A stretch of DNA of 11,465 nucleotides from Phytohabitans sp036906915. GTDB taxonomy: Bacteria > Actinomycetota > Actinomycetes > Mycobacteriales > Micromonosporaceae. Numbering within the stretch: position 1 is the stretch's first letter; every line of letters begins with the position of its first letter. Below, piece by piece: positions 6,072-11,465 of this stretch. A program made the position numbers and the translations under genes. Location of the stretch: assembly GCF_036906915.1 (NCBI RefSeq), contig NZ_JBAKHX010000141.1, forward strand, positions 1 through 11,465, given 5' to 3'. The notes under the pieces were generated by a model. It was not told where the DNA came from, did no database searches, and saw only the letters and a program-made list of their open reading frames with translations.

Positions 6072-7640
6072 GTGGAGCAGCGGCGGTTCGGCGAGTACGA
6101 CGCCGAGCTGGTCCGCGACGTCGAGGACGCCTTCGACGAGAAGCTTCGCCTCTTCCCCGCGCCGCTGCGGCAGCGCGCGGCCGAGGTGCCGCGGGTGTCG
6201 GGTTGGCCGCTGCGGCGGATACCCGGGCGGCACGCGGCGATGTCACGGCGCGCCCTGTGGGAGTCCCGGTACGTCCGCACCCTGCTGGTGGGCGACCTGC
6301 TGGTCGGGCTGGCGGCGGGCGCGGTCGCGTTCGAGGCCCGCTTCGGGCTGGCGGTGACCGCTTACAACCGGGTGTACCTACTGCTGTCGCTGCTGCTCCC
6401 AGTAGCGCTGGTCGCGATGCTTTCGCTGCACCGCACGTACGAGAGCCGGTTCCTGTTCGTCGGTACGGAGGAGTACCAGCGGGTCATCCGATCGGGCCTC
6501 GGCGTGATCGCGGCGGCCGCCGTTGTCTCGTACGCCTTGAATCTGCCCTTGGCCAGGTCGTACGTCCTCGTGGCGCTGCCCGGGGCGACCGCGACGGTGC
6601 TCGCGGTCCGGTTCGTGGCGCGCAAGCGGCTGCACCTCGCCCGGGAGCGCGGCGAGTGCATGCGCCGGGTCCTCGTGGTGGGCCACGAACTGGCCGTGAT
6701 GGACATGACCGTGCGGCTGCGTCGCGAGCGGTACCACGGGCTTGAGGTGGTGGGCGCGTGCCTACCGCCCGATGGCGACGGTGCCGTGGGGCTGCCGGTG
6801 TACGGGACGTTCGACGAGGTGGCCGAGGCGGTCGACGCGGCGGGCGTCGACACGGTACTGGTGCTGTCTTGTCCCGAACTGGACGGGCAGGCGCTGCGCC
6901 GGCTGGCGTGGCGGCTGGAGCGCGACGAGGTCGACCTGATCCTGGCGAGCGCCCTGATCGACGTGGCCGGTGACCGCACCACGATCCGGCCCGTCGACGG
7001 GCTGCCGATCCTGCACGTGGAGCACCCCCGGTTGGATGGCGGCGCCCGCGTGGTGAAGGAGTTCTTCGATCGCCTTGGCGCCGCGATGCTGCTGGCGATG
7101 CTGTCGCCGGTGCTGGTGGCGGTGGCCCTCTGGATCCGGCGTGATTCGCCAGGGCCGGTATTCTTTCGTCAGATCAGGGTGGGCCGGGACGGGCAGCATT
7201 TCCTGATCTACAAGTTCCGCAGCATGTACCTCGACGCGGAGGCGCGGCTCGCGGAGGTCCAGCATTTGAACGAGTACGACGGAGTGCTGTTCAAGGTGCG
7301 TAACGATCCCCGGGTGACGCCGGTGGGGCGGTGGCTGCGCAGGCTGTCGCTCGACGAGTTGCCGCAGCTGTTCAACGTGCTGCGGGGCGACATGTCGCTG
7401 GTCGGCCCGCGACCGCCGCTGCCGGAAGAGGTAGCGGTGTACCCGGACGACATGCGGCGCAGGCTAGCGGTAAAGCCCGGTATGACGGGCTTGTGGCAGG
7501 TTTCCGGTCGTTCGGACCTGCCGTGGGAGGAGGCGGTCCGGTTGGATCTGCGGTATGTGGAGAACTGGTCGCTTTCGCTCGACCTGGTCATTTTGATGCG
7601 GACCGTCGCGGCGGTCGCCCGATCCTCCGGGGCCTACTGA
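6072..7640 (+). CDS. Polyprenyl-phosphate sugar-1-phosphate transferase (WbaP/WcaJ-type initiating enzyme of exopolysaccharide synthesis)
   Basis: A 522-residue membrane enzyme of the bacterial sugar transferase family, which moves hexose-1-phosphate from a UDP-sugar to undecaprenyl or decaprenyl phosphate to start a surface glycan. Four transmembrane segments are visible (about 69-88, 100-119, 141-160 and 162-183). A Rossmann-like middle domain follows (about 198-310, beginning RRVLVVGHE), then a fifth hydrophobic segment (333-355) and the catalytic domain. Catalytic motifs are SPGPVFFRQIRVGRDG (359-374), YKFRSM (380-385), LDELPQLFNVLRGDMSLVGP (427-446), KPGMTGLWQVSGRS (468-481) and the terminal SSGAY. 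The start is GTG at 6072. ATG at 6240 would remove a 56-residue charged extension just before the first helix and remains possible. The sugar specificity cannot be told. No other glycan gene lies alongside. The stop overlaps the cysQ start by one base. Confidence 0.93.
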   Translation: MEQRRFGEYDAELVRDVEDAFDEKLRLFPAPLRQRAAEVPRVSGWPLRRIPGRHAAMSRRALWESRYVRTLLVGDLLVGLAAGAVAFEARFGLAVTAYNRVYLLLSLLLPVALVAMLSLHRTYESRFLFVGTEEYQRVIRSGLGVIAAAAVVSYALNLPLARSYVLVALPGATATVLAVRFVARKRLHLARERGECMRRVLVVGHELAVMDMTVRLRRERYHGLEVVGACLPPDGDGAVGLPVYGTFDEVAEAVDAAGVDTVLVLSCPELDGQALRRLAWRLERDEVDLILASALIDVAGDRTTIRPVDGLPILHVEHPRLDGGARVVKEFFDRLGAAMLLAMLSPVLVAVALWIRRDSPGPVFFRQIRVGRDGQHFLIYKFRSMYLDAEARLAEVQHLNEYDGVLFKVRNDPRVTPVGRWLRRLSLDELPQLFNVLRGDMSLVGPRPPLPEEVAVYPDDMRRRLAVKPGMTGLWQVSGRSDLPWEEAVRLDLRYVENWSLSLDLVILMRTVAAVARSSGAY

Positions 7641-8479
7641 TGGGCACCCCGGTCAGCCCTCCGGTCGTCGACGGGGCGTTCGCGCGGTGGCTCGCAACCC
7701 GCGCCGGCCAGCTGCTGCTCGGCGTGCGCGCCGAGCGCGGCCACCAAGATCCGGTGGCGCTCAAGGCGGCGGGCGACAAGCTGTCGCATGACCTCATCCG
7801 CACCGAGCTCGCGCGGTGGCGTCCGGCCGACGCGGTGCTGTCGGAGGAGGACGACCACGCCCGGCGGGCCTGGGTGGCCGGTGACGGCCCGGCGCCGCCG
7901 ATCCGCCTCGACGCCGAACGCGTGTGGATCATCGACCCGCTCGACGGCACGCGCGAGTTCGCCGAGGAGGGGCGCACCGACTGGGCGGTACACGTGGCGC
8001 TCTGGGCCCGAAACGCGAGCGGACCGCACCAGCTCGCGGCGGGGGCGATCGGCCTGCCGGCGCAGCACCGCGTGCTTGGCACCGACTATCCGCCCGCGTA
8101 CCCGCCGATGACGCTGTCCGCGGCGACCGGCGGCCCGCTGCGCCTGGCTGCGAGCCGCAGCCGCCCGCCCGCGTTCCTCTCGGCCGTCGCCGAGGAGATC
8201 GGTGCCGAGCTCGTACCGATGGGCTCGGCCGGTGCCAAGATCGCGGCGGTGATCGGTGGGGACGTCGATGGATACCTGCACGCGGGTGGGCAGTACGAGT
8301 GGGACTCGGCCGCGCCGGTGGCTGTGGCCACGGCCACCGGCCTGCACGCTTCCCGGATCGACGGATCTGCGCTGAAATATAACCAGGCGAATCCGCGCCT
8401 GCCCGACCTGCTCGTGTGCCGCAAGGACCTGGCCGATCGGCTGCTCGCAGCGGTGCGACGCCATCTCCAGGTAGAGTAA
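7640..8479 (+). CDS. cysQ: 3'(2'),5'-bisphosphate nucleotidase (PAP phosphatase) of the CysQ / inositol monophosphatase family
   Basis: A 279-residue Mg-dependent phosphatase. In this family the enzyme hydrolyses 3'-phosphoadenosine 5'-phosphate, the by-product of PAPS reduction or sulfotransfer, to AMP; some members also accept inositol phosphates or fructose-1,6-bisphosphate. Metal-binding motifs are visible: LSEED at 67-71, the hallmark WIIDPLDGTREF at 96-107 (Asp99, Asp102) and YEWDSAAPVAVA at 219-230 (Asp222). Early GDKLSHDLI at 45-53 stands where the family has its conserved D-x-S/T segment. The ATG at 7640 overlaps the stop of the sugar transferase (TGATG), so the two are translationally coupled. 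The placement 34 bases upstream of cysD supports PAP rather than inositol phosphate as the substrate. Length is normal and no key residue is missing. Confidence 0.9.
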   Translation: MGTPVSPPVVDGAFARWLATRAGQLLLGVRAERGHQDPVALKAAGDKLSHDLIRTELARWRPADAVLSEEDDHARRAWVAGDGPAPPIRLDAERVWIIDPLDGTREFAEEGRTDWAVHVALWARNASGPHQLAAGAIGLPAQHRVLGTDYPPAYPPMTLSAATGGPLRLAASRSRPPAFLSAVAEEIGAELVPMGSAGAKIAAVIGGDVDGYLHAGGQYEWDSAAPVAVATATGLHASRIDGSALKYNQANPRLPDLLVCRKDLADRLLAAVRRHLQVE

Positions 8480-8484
8480 TTTAC
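8476..8484. promoter_or_regulatory. Short A+T-rich palindrome in the cysQ-cysD gap
   Basis: GTAA-t-TTAC is a perfect 9-base palindrome overlapping the cysQ stop and standing at the start of an A+T-rich patch (8476-8493), conspicuous against the surrounding G+C-rich DNA. It could be an operator half or part of a cysDN promoter (TAATTT at 8477-8482 as -10, no visible -35). Support is limited to base composition and symmetry. Confidence 0.2.
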
Positions 8485-8513
8485 CTTTAACCAATCGGGA
8501 AGGTCTGGAACTC

Positions 8514-9428
8514 GTGAGCCAGACGTCAACCACATACCGCGTCTCGCACCTCGATGCTCTCGAAGCCGAGAGCATCTTCATCATGCGCGAGGTCGTGGCC
8601 GAGCTGGAGCGGCCCGTGCTGCTCTTCTCCGGCGGCAAGGACTCGATCGTCATGCTGCGCCTGGCGGAAAAGGCGTTCACGCCGGCGCGCATCCCGTTTC
8701 CGGTCATGCACGTCGACACCGGCCACAACTTCCCGGAGGTGATCAAGTACCGGGACGCGCGGGTCGTCGATCTGGGACTCCAACTCGTGGTCGCCAGCGT
8801 GCCCGAGGCGCTCGAAGCCGGGCTGGTGCGCGAGCCCGCCGACGGCACACGCAACCGGATCCAGACGCCGGTGCTGCTGGCCGCGGTGGAAAAGTACCGG
8901 TTCGACGCGCTGTTCGGCGGTGCCCGCCGCGACGAGGAGAAGGCGCGCGCCAAGGAGCGGGTGTTCAGCTTCCGCGACGACTTCGGCCAGTGGGATCCCA
9001 AAAACCAGCGCCCCGAGTTGTGGGGTCTCTACAACGGCCGGCACCACCCCGGCGAGTCGATCCGCGTGTTCCCGCTGTCGAACTGGACCGAGCTCGACGT
9101 GTGGCACTACATCGCCCGCGAGCAGTTGTCGCTGCCGGAGATCTACTACGCGCACGAGCGCGAGGTCGTCGAGCGCGACGGCATGCTGTACGGGGTGAAC
9201 GAGTACCTCGCGGCGCGGGCCGGTGAAACCCCGTTCACGGCCACAGTGCGATACCGCACGGTCGGCGACGCGTCCTGCACCGCGGCGGTGCGCTCCGACG
9301 CCGACACCGTCGAGAAGGTGATCGACGAGGTGGCCGCCACGCGCATCACCGAGCGCGGGGCGACCCGCGGCGACGACCGGGTCAGCGAAGCGGCAATGGA
9401 AGACCGCAAGCGGGAGGGATACTTCTGA
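8514..9428 (+). CDS. cysD: Sulfate adenylyltransferase subunit 2 (ATP sulfurylase small subunit)
   Basis: A 304-residue catalytic subunit that, with CysN, makes adenosine 5'-phosphosulfate and pyrophosphate from ATP and sulfate in the cytosol. The PP-loop of the N-type ATP pyrophosphatase fold is SGGKDS at 39-44, followed by MHVDTGHNFPEV at 65-76, GGARRDEEKARAKERVFSF at 135-153 and FPLSNWTELDVWHYI at 186-200, all characteristic of CysD rather than the related CysH. Length equals the E. coli-type family. The start is GTG at 8514, after GGGAAGG (8497-8503). Its TGA stop overlaps the cysN ATG (TGATG), so the two subunits are translationally coupled, which fits their stoichiometric complex. Confidence 0.98.
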   Translation: MSQTSTTYRVSHLDALEAESIFIMREVVAELERPVLLFSGGKDSIVMLRLAEKAFTPARIPFPVMHVDTGHNFPEVIKYRDARVVDLGLQLVVASVPEALEAGLVREPADGTRNRIQTPVLLAAVEKYRFDALFGGARRDEEKARAKERVFSFRDDFGQWDPKNQRPELWGLYNGRHHPGESIRVFPLSNWTELDVWHYIAREQLSLPEIYYAHEREVVERDGMLYGVNEYLAARAGETPFTATVRYRTVGDASCTAAVRSDADTVEKVIDEVAATRITERGATRGDDRVSEAAMEDRKREGYF

Positions 9429-10711
9429 TGACCGCTGTGGTCACGGAAACGCGTGCAATGGATCTTTTGCGCTTCGCCACCGCCGGCTCGGTCGACGACG
9501 GCAAGTCGACGCTGATCGGGCGGCTGCTGTACGACACCAAGTCGCTGTTCACCGACCAGCTCGAAGCGGTCGAGGCGGTCAGCGCGGCGCGCGGCGACGA
9601 GTACACCAACCTGGCGCTGCTCACCGACGGCCTGCGCGCCGAGCGCGAGCAGGGCATCACCATCGACGTGGCGTACCGGTACTTCGCGACACCGCGGCGC
9701 AAGTTCATCATCGCCGACACGCCTGGGCACATCCAGTACACGCGCAACATGGTCACCGGCGCCTCCACCGCCGACCTGGCGCTGATCCTGGTCGACGCCC
9801 GCAAGGGACTGGTCGAGCAGTCGCGGCGGCACGCTTTCCTGTGCTCCCTGCTGCGGGTCCCACACGTGGTGCTCTGCGTCAACAAAATGGACCTCGTCGA
9901 CTGGTCGCGCGAGGTGTTCGAGCGGATCGCCGACGAGTTCACCTCGTTCGCGGCCAAGCTTGAGGCGCCCGACCTGACCGTCATCCCGATCTCGGCGCTG
10001 CACGGCGACAACATCGTCACCCGGTCCGACAAGACCCCGTGGTACGAGGGGCCATCGCTGCTGCACCACCTGGAGCACGTGCACATCGCCTCCGACCGCA
10101 ACCTGGTCGACGTGCGCTTCCCTGTGCAGTACGTGATCCGTCCACAGTCGACAACGATCACCGACTACCGCGGATACGCCGGCCAGGTCGCCTCCGGAGT
10201 GCTCAAGCCCGGCGACGAGGTGATGGTGCTGCCGTCCGGGTTCACCAGCCGCATCGCCGCGATCGACACCGCCGACGGACCGGTCGACGAGGCGTTCCCG
10301 CCGATGTCGGTCACCGTGCGGCTCGAAGACGAGATCGACATCTCGCGCGGCGACATGATCTGTCGGCCGCACAACGCGCCCGCCGTCACGCAGGACATCG
10401 AGGCGATGGTCTGCTGGATGGACGAGTCGCGGCCGCTGCAAGTCGGCGCCAAGTACGCGATCAAGCACACCACGCGGGCGGCGCGGACCGTGGTGCGCGG
10501 CCTCCAGTACCGGCTCGACGTCAACTCGCTGCACCGGGACGAGGGCGCCACGCAGCTCACCCTCAACGAGATCGGCCGGGTGCGGCTGCGCACCACCGTG
10601 CCGCTGCTCGCCGACGAGTACCGGCGCAACCGCACGACCGGCGGCTTCATCCTCATCGACGAGACCACCAACCGCACGGTCGCCGCCGGCATGATCATCG
10701 AAACCCGCTAG
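9428..10711 (+). CDS. cysN: Sulfate adenylyltransferase subunit 1 (GTPase subunit of ATP sulfurylase)
   Basis: A 427-residue EF-Tu-like GTPase that couples GTP hydrolysis to APS formation by CysD. The GTP-binding motifs are in order: GSVDDGKST (20-28, P loop), GITIDVAYRYF (76-86, switch I region), DTPGH (97-101), NKMD (152-155) and SAL (189-191). The C-terminal half carries the two EF-Tu-like beta-barrel domains, with FPVQYVIRP and GYAGQVASG-type stretches. The protein ends at GMIIETR, the normal end of a stand-alone CysN. There is no C-terminal APS kinase (CysC) domain, unlike the fused CysNC of mycobacteria. The ATG at 9428 overlaps the cysD stop by one base. The gene downstream in many operons (cysC) is absent; tandem repeats begin 5 bases after the stop. 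Confidence 0.98.
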   Translation: MTAVVTETRAMDLLRFATAGSVDDGKSTLIGRLLYDTKSLFTDQLEAVEAVSAARGDEYTNLALLTDGLRAEREQGITIDVAYRYFATPRRKFIIADTPGHIQYTRNMVTGASTADLALILVDARKGLVEQSRRHAFLCSLLRVPHVVLCVNKMDLVDWSREVFERIADEFTSFAAKLEAPDLTVIPISALHGDNIVTRSDKTPWYEGPSLLHHLEHVHIASDRNLVDVRFPVQYVIRPQSTTITDYRGYAGQVASGVLKPGDEVMVLPSGFTSRIAAIDTADGPVDEAFPPMSVTVRLEDEIDISRGDMICRPHNAPAVTQDIEAMVCWMDESRPLQVGAKYAIKHTTRAARTVVRGLQYRLDVNSLHRDEGATQLTLNEIGRVRLRTTVPLLADEYRRNRTTGGFILIDETTNRTVAAGMIIETR

Positions 10712-10716
10712 CCACT

Positions 10717-10846
10717 GCGGCGTCCGCGTTGCGGCGTCCGCGTTGCGGCGTCCGCGTTGCGGCGTCCGCGTTGCGGCGTCCGCGTTGCGGCGTCCGCGTT
10801 GCGGCGTCCGCGTTGCGGCGTCCGCGTTGCGGCGTCCGCGTTGCGG
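10717..10846. repeat. Tandem array: nine exact copies of a 14-bp unit plus a 4-base partial copy
   Basis: The unit GCGGCGTCCGCGTT is repeated nine times without a single change (10717-10842), followed by GCGG (10843-10846). It starts 5 bases after the cysN stop codon. Each unit contains the inverted repeat GCGG-cgt-CCGC, so the array could form a row of small hairpins or cruciforms every 14 bp. Fourteen is not a multiple of three, so the array reads as a 14-residue repeat in any frame, and no ribosome binding site goes with those frames; I regard it as non-coding. Absolute identity of the copies implies recent expansion by slippage or strong homogenisation. Confidence 0.97.
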
Positions 10847-10849
10847 TCT

Positions 10850-10938
10850 CTCCCGTCGATCAAGGGCAAATGCACGTGGTTGGATCTCTTTTCCGCGTGC
10901 GTTTGCCCTTGATCGACGTGATGTTCCTTGATCGGCGC
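10850..10938 (+). repeat. 89-bp palindromic repeat element, copy A
   Basis: A long imperfect inverted repeat: arms 10854-10876 and 10896-10918 (23 bp, differing only by a T10871-G10901 wobble). They extend to a 26-bp stem at 10879/10893 through T10877-G10895 and two G-C pairs, with a 13-base loop rich in T (10880-10892). A trailing CCTTGATCGGCGC (10926-10938) completes the repeated unit. The octamer CGATCAAG/CTTGATCG therefore occurs three times. The same 89 bases recur in reverse orientation at 11315-11403 with 82 of 89 positions identical, counted by eye. No transposase or coding sequence is associated. It resembles REP/BIME or MITE-like dispersed palindromes; the family is not one I can name. 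Confidence 0.9.
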
Positions 10939-10956
10939 CCCGCAGGGGCGCCGATC
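10930..10956. terminator. Perfect 12-bp-stem hairpin, possible terminator of the cysQ-cysD-cysN transcript
   Basis: GATCGGCGCCCC (10930-10941) and GGGGCGCCGATC (10945-10956) are exact reverse complements around the three-base loop GCA. The left arm overlaps the last nine bases of repeat copy A. Copy B lacks this extension. No T tract follows. It lies 219 bases after cysN with no intervening gene, so together with the copy A stem it is a reasonable place for transcription to end, in either direction. The hairpin is seen; the terminator role is inference. Confidence 0.55.
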
Positions 10957-11093
10957 GCGTGTCTCTGCCGCGGCCGATGCCGGGTCGTTCGCAATGACGG
11001 GCAAGCGGGGCCCCCAGCTGTGTCTGACACCGCAACCTCCCCGAACCTGTGCGGCCTACTCACGCGCCACATCGCGCTACCGTGCGGCGCCGC

Positions 11094-11140
11094 CGTCTGG
11101 AGAGTGGCTGCCCCTACAGGGCAGCCGGCCGCCGCAGACG
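11094..11140. other. Two-stage hairpin in the spacer
   Basis: GGCTGCCC (11106-11113) and GGGCAGCC (11119-11126) pair perfectly around the loop CTACA. Outside them, CGTCTG (11094-11099) and CAGACG (11135-11140) also pair, leaving a 6 x 8 base internal loop. Such a nested structure could be part of an RNA or a terminator, but no transcript unit is evident around it. Confidence 0.4.
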
Positions 11141-11200
11141 TGGCCTTGTCACCCGAGATCGCGCGTGGTGCGGCCTGCGGCCCGGCCTCCGCGATGGCCG

Positions 11201-11250
11201 CGAACGCCTGCGGGCAGGGGCGCTCCGAACGCCTGCGGGGCGGGCGCTGC
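11201..11250. repeat. Imperfect 25-bp direct repeat, two copies
   Basis: The copies 11201-11225 and 11226-11250 both begin CGAACGCCTGCGGG and then diverge slightly, both ending in a GGGCGCT-like stretch. They abut exactly. In this very G+C-rich spacer the shared 14-base start is more than composition alone would readily give, but functional meaning is unknown. Confidence 0.55.
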
Positions 11251-11254
11251 GAAA

Positions 11255-11282
11255 GCGCGTCGGGTGCGGCGCGTCGGGTGTC
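11255..11282. repeat. 14-bp direct repeat, two copies
   Basis: GCGCGTCGGGTG begins each copy (11255-11268 and 11269-11282); only the last two bases differ. The unit sequence is unrelated to the 10717-10846 array, but the 14-bp period is the same. Confidence 0.55.
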
Positions 11283-11314
11283 GCGCGCCGGGGGCGCGCC
11301 GCCGGGCGCGAGCC

Positions 11315-11403
11315 GCGCCGATCAAGGCCATTCTCATCGATCAAGGGCAAACGCACGCGGAAAAGAGATCCAACCACGTGCATTTGCACTTGATCGACGG
11401 GAG
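11315..11403 (-). repeat. 89-bp palindromic repeat element, copy B (inverted relative to copy A)
   Basis: Read on the minus strand this is copy A with seven substitutions: one at 11388 inside an arm, and six at six of the nine positions 11328-11336. The unpaired loop and the outer border sequence GGGAG/CTCCC (in 11395-11403) are identical in both copies. Both copies are exactly 89 bp, and the shared block ends abruptly at the same bases at each side. On the strand matching copy A, two of the three arm-to-arm differences become G-U pairs, so the stem would survive best in that RNA orientation. The spacer between copies is 376 bp. Confidence 0.9.
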
Positions 11404-11465
11404 TCGGCGCGCTGCGCGCGGCCCGGCGCCGGCCCGCGTGCGCCGGCCCGCGCGGGCGGTGCGGG
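11404..11465. repeat. Extremely G+C-rich tail with a 14-bp direct duplication
   Basis: Almost all bases from 11404 to the window end are G or C. The stretch GCGCCGGCCCGCG occurs twice in tandem (11426-11439 and 11440-11453, a 14-bp unit with one difference at its last base). No gene start is visible before the window ends. The bias makes chance repeats likely, so functional weight is low. Confidence 0.4.

Larger units (their letters stand above)
10957..11314. other. Non-coding spacer between the two inverted palindromic elements
   Basis: I find no credible gene in these 358 bases. An open frame on the plus strand (11049-11393) runs through copy B, is Arg-rich, has no ribosome binding site and shows no domain. 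The opposite-strand frames are equally Arg/Pro-rich. What can be seen is a perfect octamer GGGGCCCC (11007-11014), the hairpin at 11094-11140 and short G+C-rich repeats at 11201-11282. Base composition becomes more extreme toward the right. No insertion-sequence ends or target-site duplications are recognisable. Confidence 0.6.

Noticed and set aside
10717..10846. CRISPR array
   Set aside because: The repeats are 14 bp and directly adjacent with no unique spacers, and no cas genes are present.
10743..10931. Small repeat-containing protein (14-residue repeats) on the plus strand
   Set aside because: There is no ribosome binding site, the frame runs through the palindromic element, and the repeat period is set by DNA, not by codons.
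9146..11035. 629-codon antisense frame opposite cysD/cysN running into the 14-bp array
   Set aside because: The cysD and cysN frames have all catalytic motifs. The antisense frame is low complexity and gains a spurious 14-residue repeat from the array.
11049..11393. 114-codon open frame in the spacer
   Set aside because: It is Arg-rich with no recognisable domain or start signal, and its end is simply the copy B palindrome read in frame.
10850..11403. An insertion sequence bounded by the two inverted copies as terminal repeats
   Set aside because: The spacer between them encodes no transposase or remnant of one, and no target-site duplication is visible. Two separate inverted copies of a small element fit better.

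Overview
The window is high-G+C actinobacterial chromosome. GTG starts are frequent, third codon positions are very G+C-rich, and adjacent genes are joined by GTGA or TGATG overlaps. The gene order tRNA-Gln - glmU - prs - rplY - pth, with a TetR gene beside it, recalls the M. tuberculosis Rv1019-Rv1014c neighbourhood. The added sugar transferase - cysQ - cysD - cysN block makes a Micromonosporaceae-type filamentous actinomycete my best guess. That family assignment is inference; the sequence holds no taxonomic marker gene.

Layout. Positions 1-79 hold nothing I recognise. On the minus strand, an acyl-CoA/acyl-lipid desaturase (1695-736) is followed, with a 4-base GTGA overlap, by a TetR-family regulator (739-80). 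A cluster of overlapping TTACG/CGTAA palindromes lies in front of the desaturase and is the likely operator. On the plus strand come tRNA-Gln(TTG), glmU and prs (cell-wall UDP-GlcNAc and PRPP supply). A structured leader then precedes rplY/ctc (ribosomal protein bL25), which ends at a strong hairpin terminator. Next are pth (peptidyl-tRNA hydrolase), a WbaP/WcaJ-type polyprenyl-phosphate sugar-1-phosphate transferase, cysQ (PAP phosphatase), cysD and cysN (ATP sulfurylase). The sugar transferase and cysQ overlap by one base, as do cysD and cysN.

How the genes work together. The glmU-prs-rplY-pth stretch is housekeeping: envelope precursor, nucleotide precursor and translation functions. CysD/CysN activate sulfate to APS, and CysQ removes the PAP left when PAPS is consumed. 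No APS kinase (cysC), APS/PAPS reductase (cysH) or sulfotransferase lies in the window. The link to a lipid-linked glycan initiator leaves a role in sulfated surface glycan possible but unproven.

The last ~750 bases (10712-11465) contain no credible gene and are the unusual part. They hold nine exact tandem copies of a 14-bp unit that itself carries a small inverted repeat, starting 5 bp after the cysN stop. They also hold two 89-bp copies of a palindromic element in opposite orientation (82/89 identical) around a 376-bp spacer, a perfect 12-bp-stem hairpin grown from the edge of one copy, and several short G+C-rich repeats, some again with a 14-bp period. I read this as a dispersed palindromic-repeat (REP/MITE-like) island rather than a protein-coding system.
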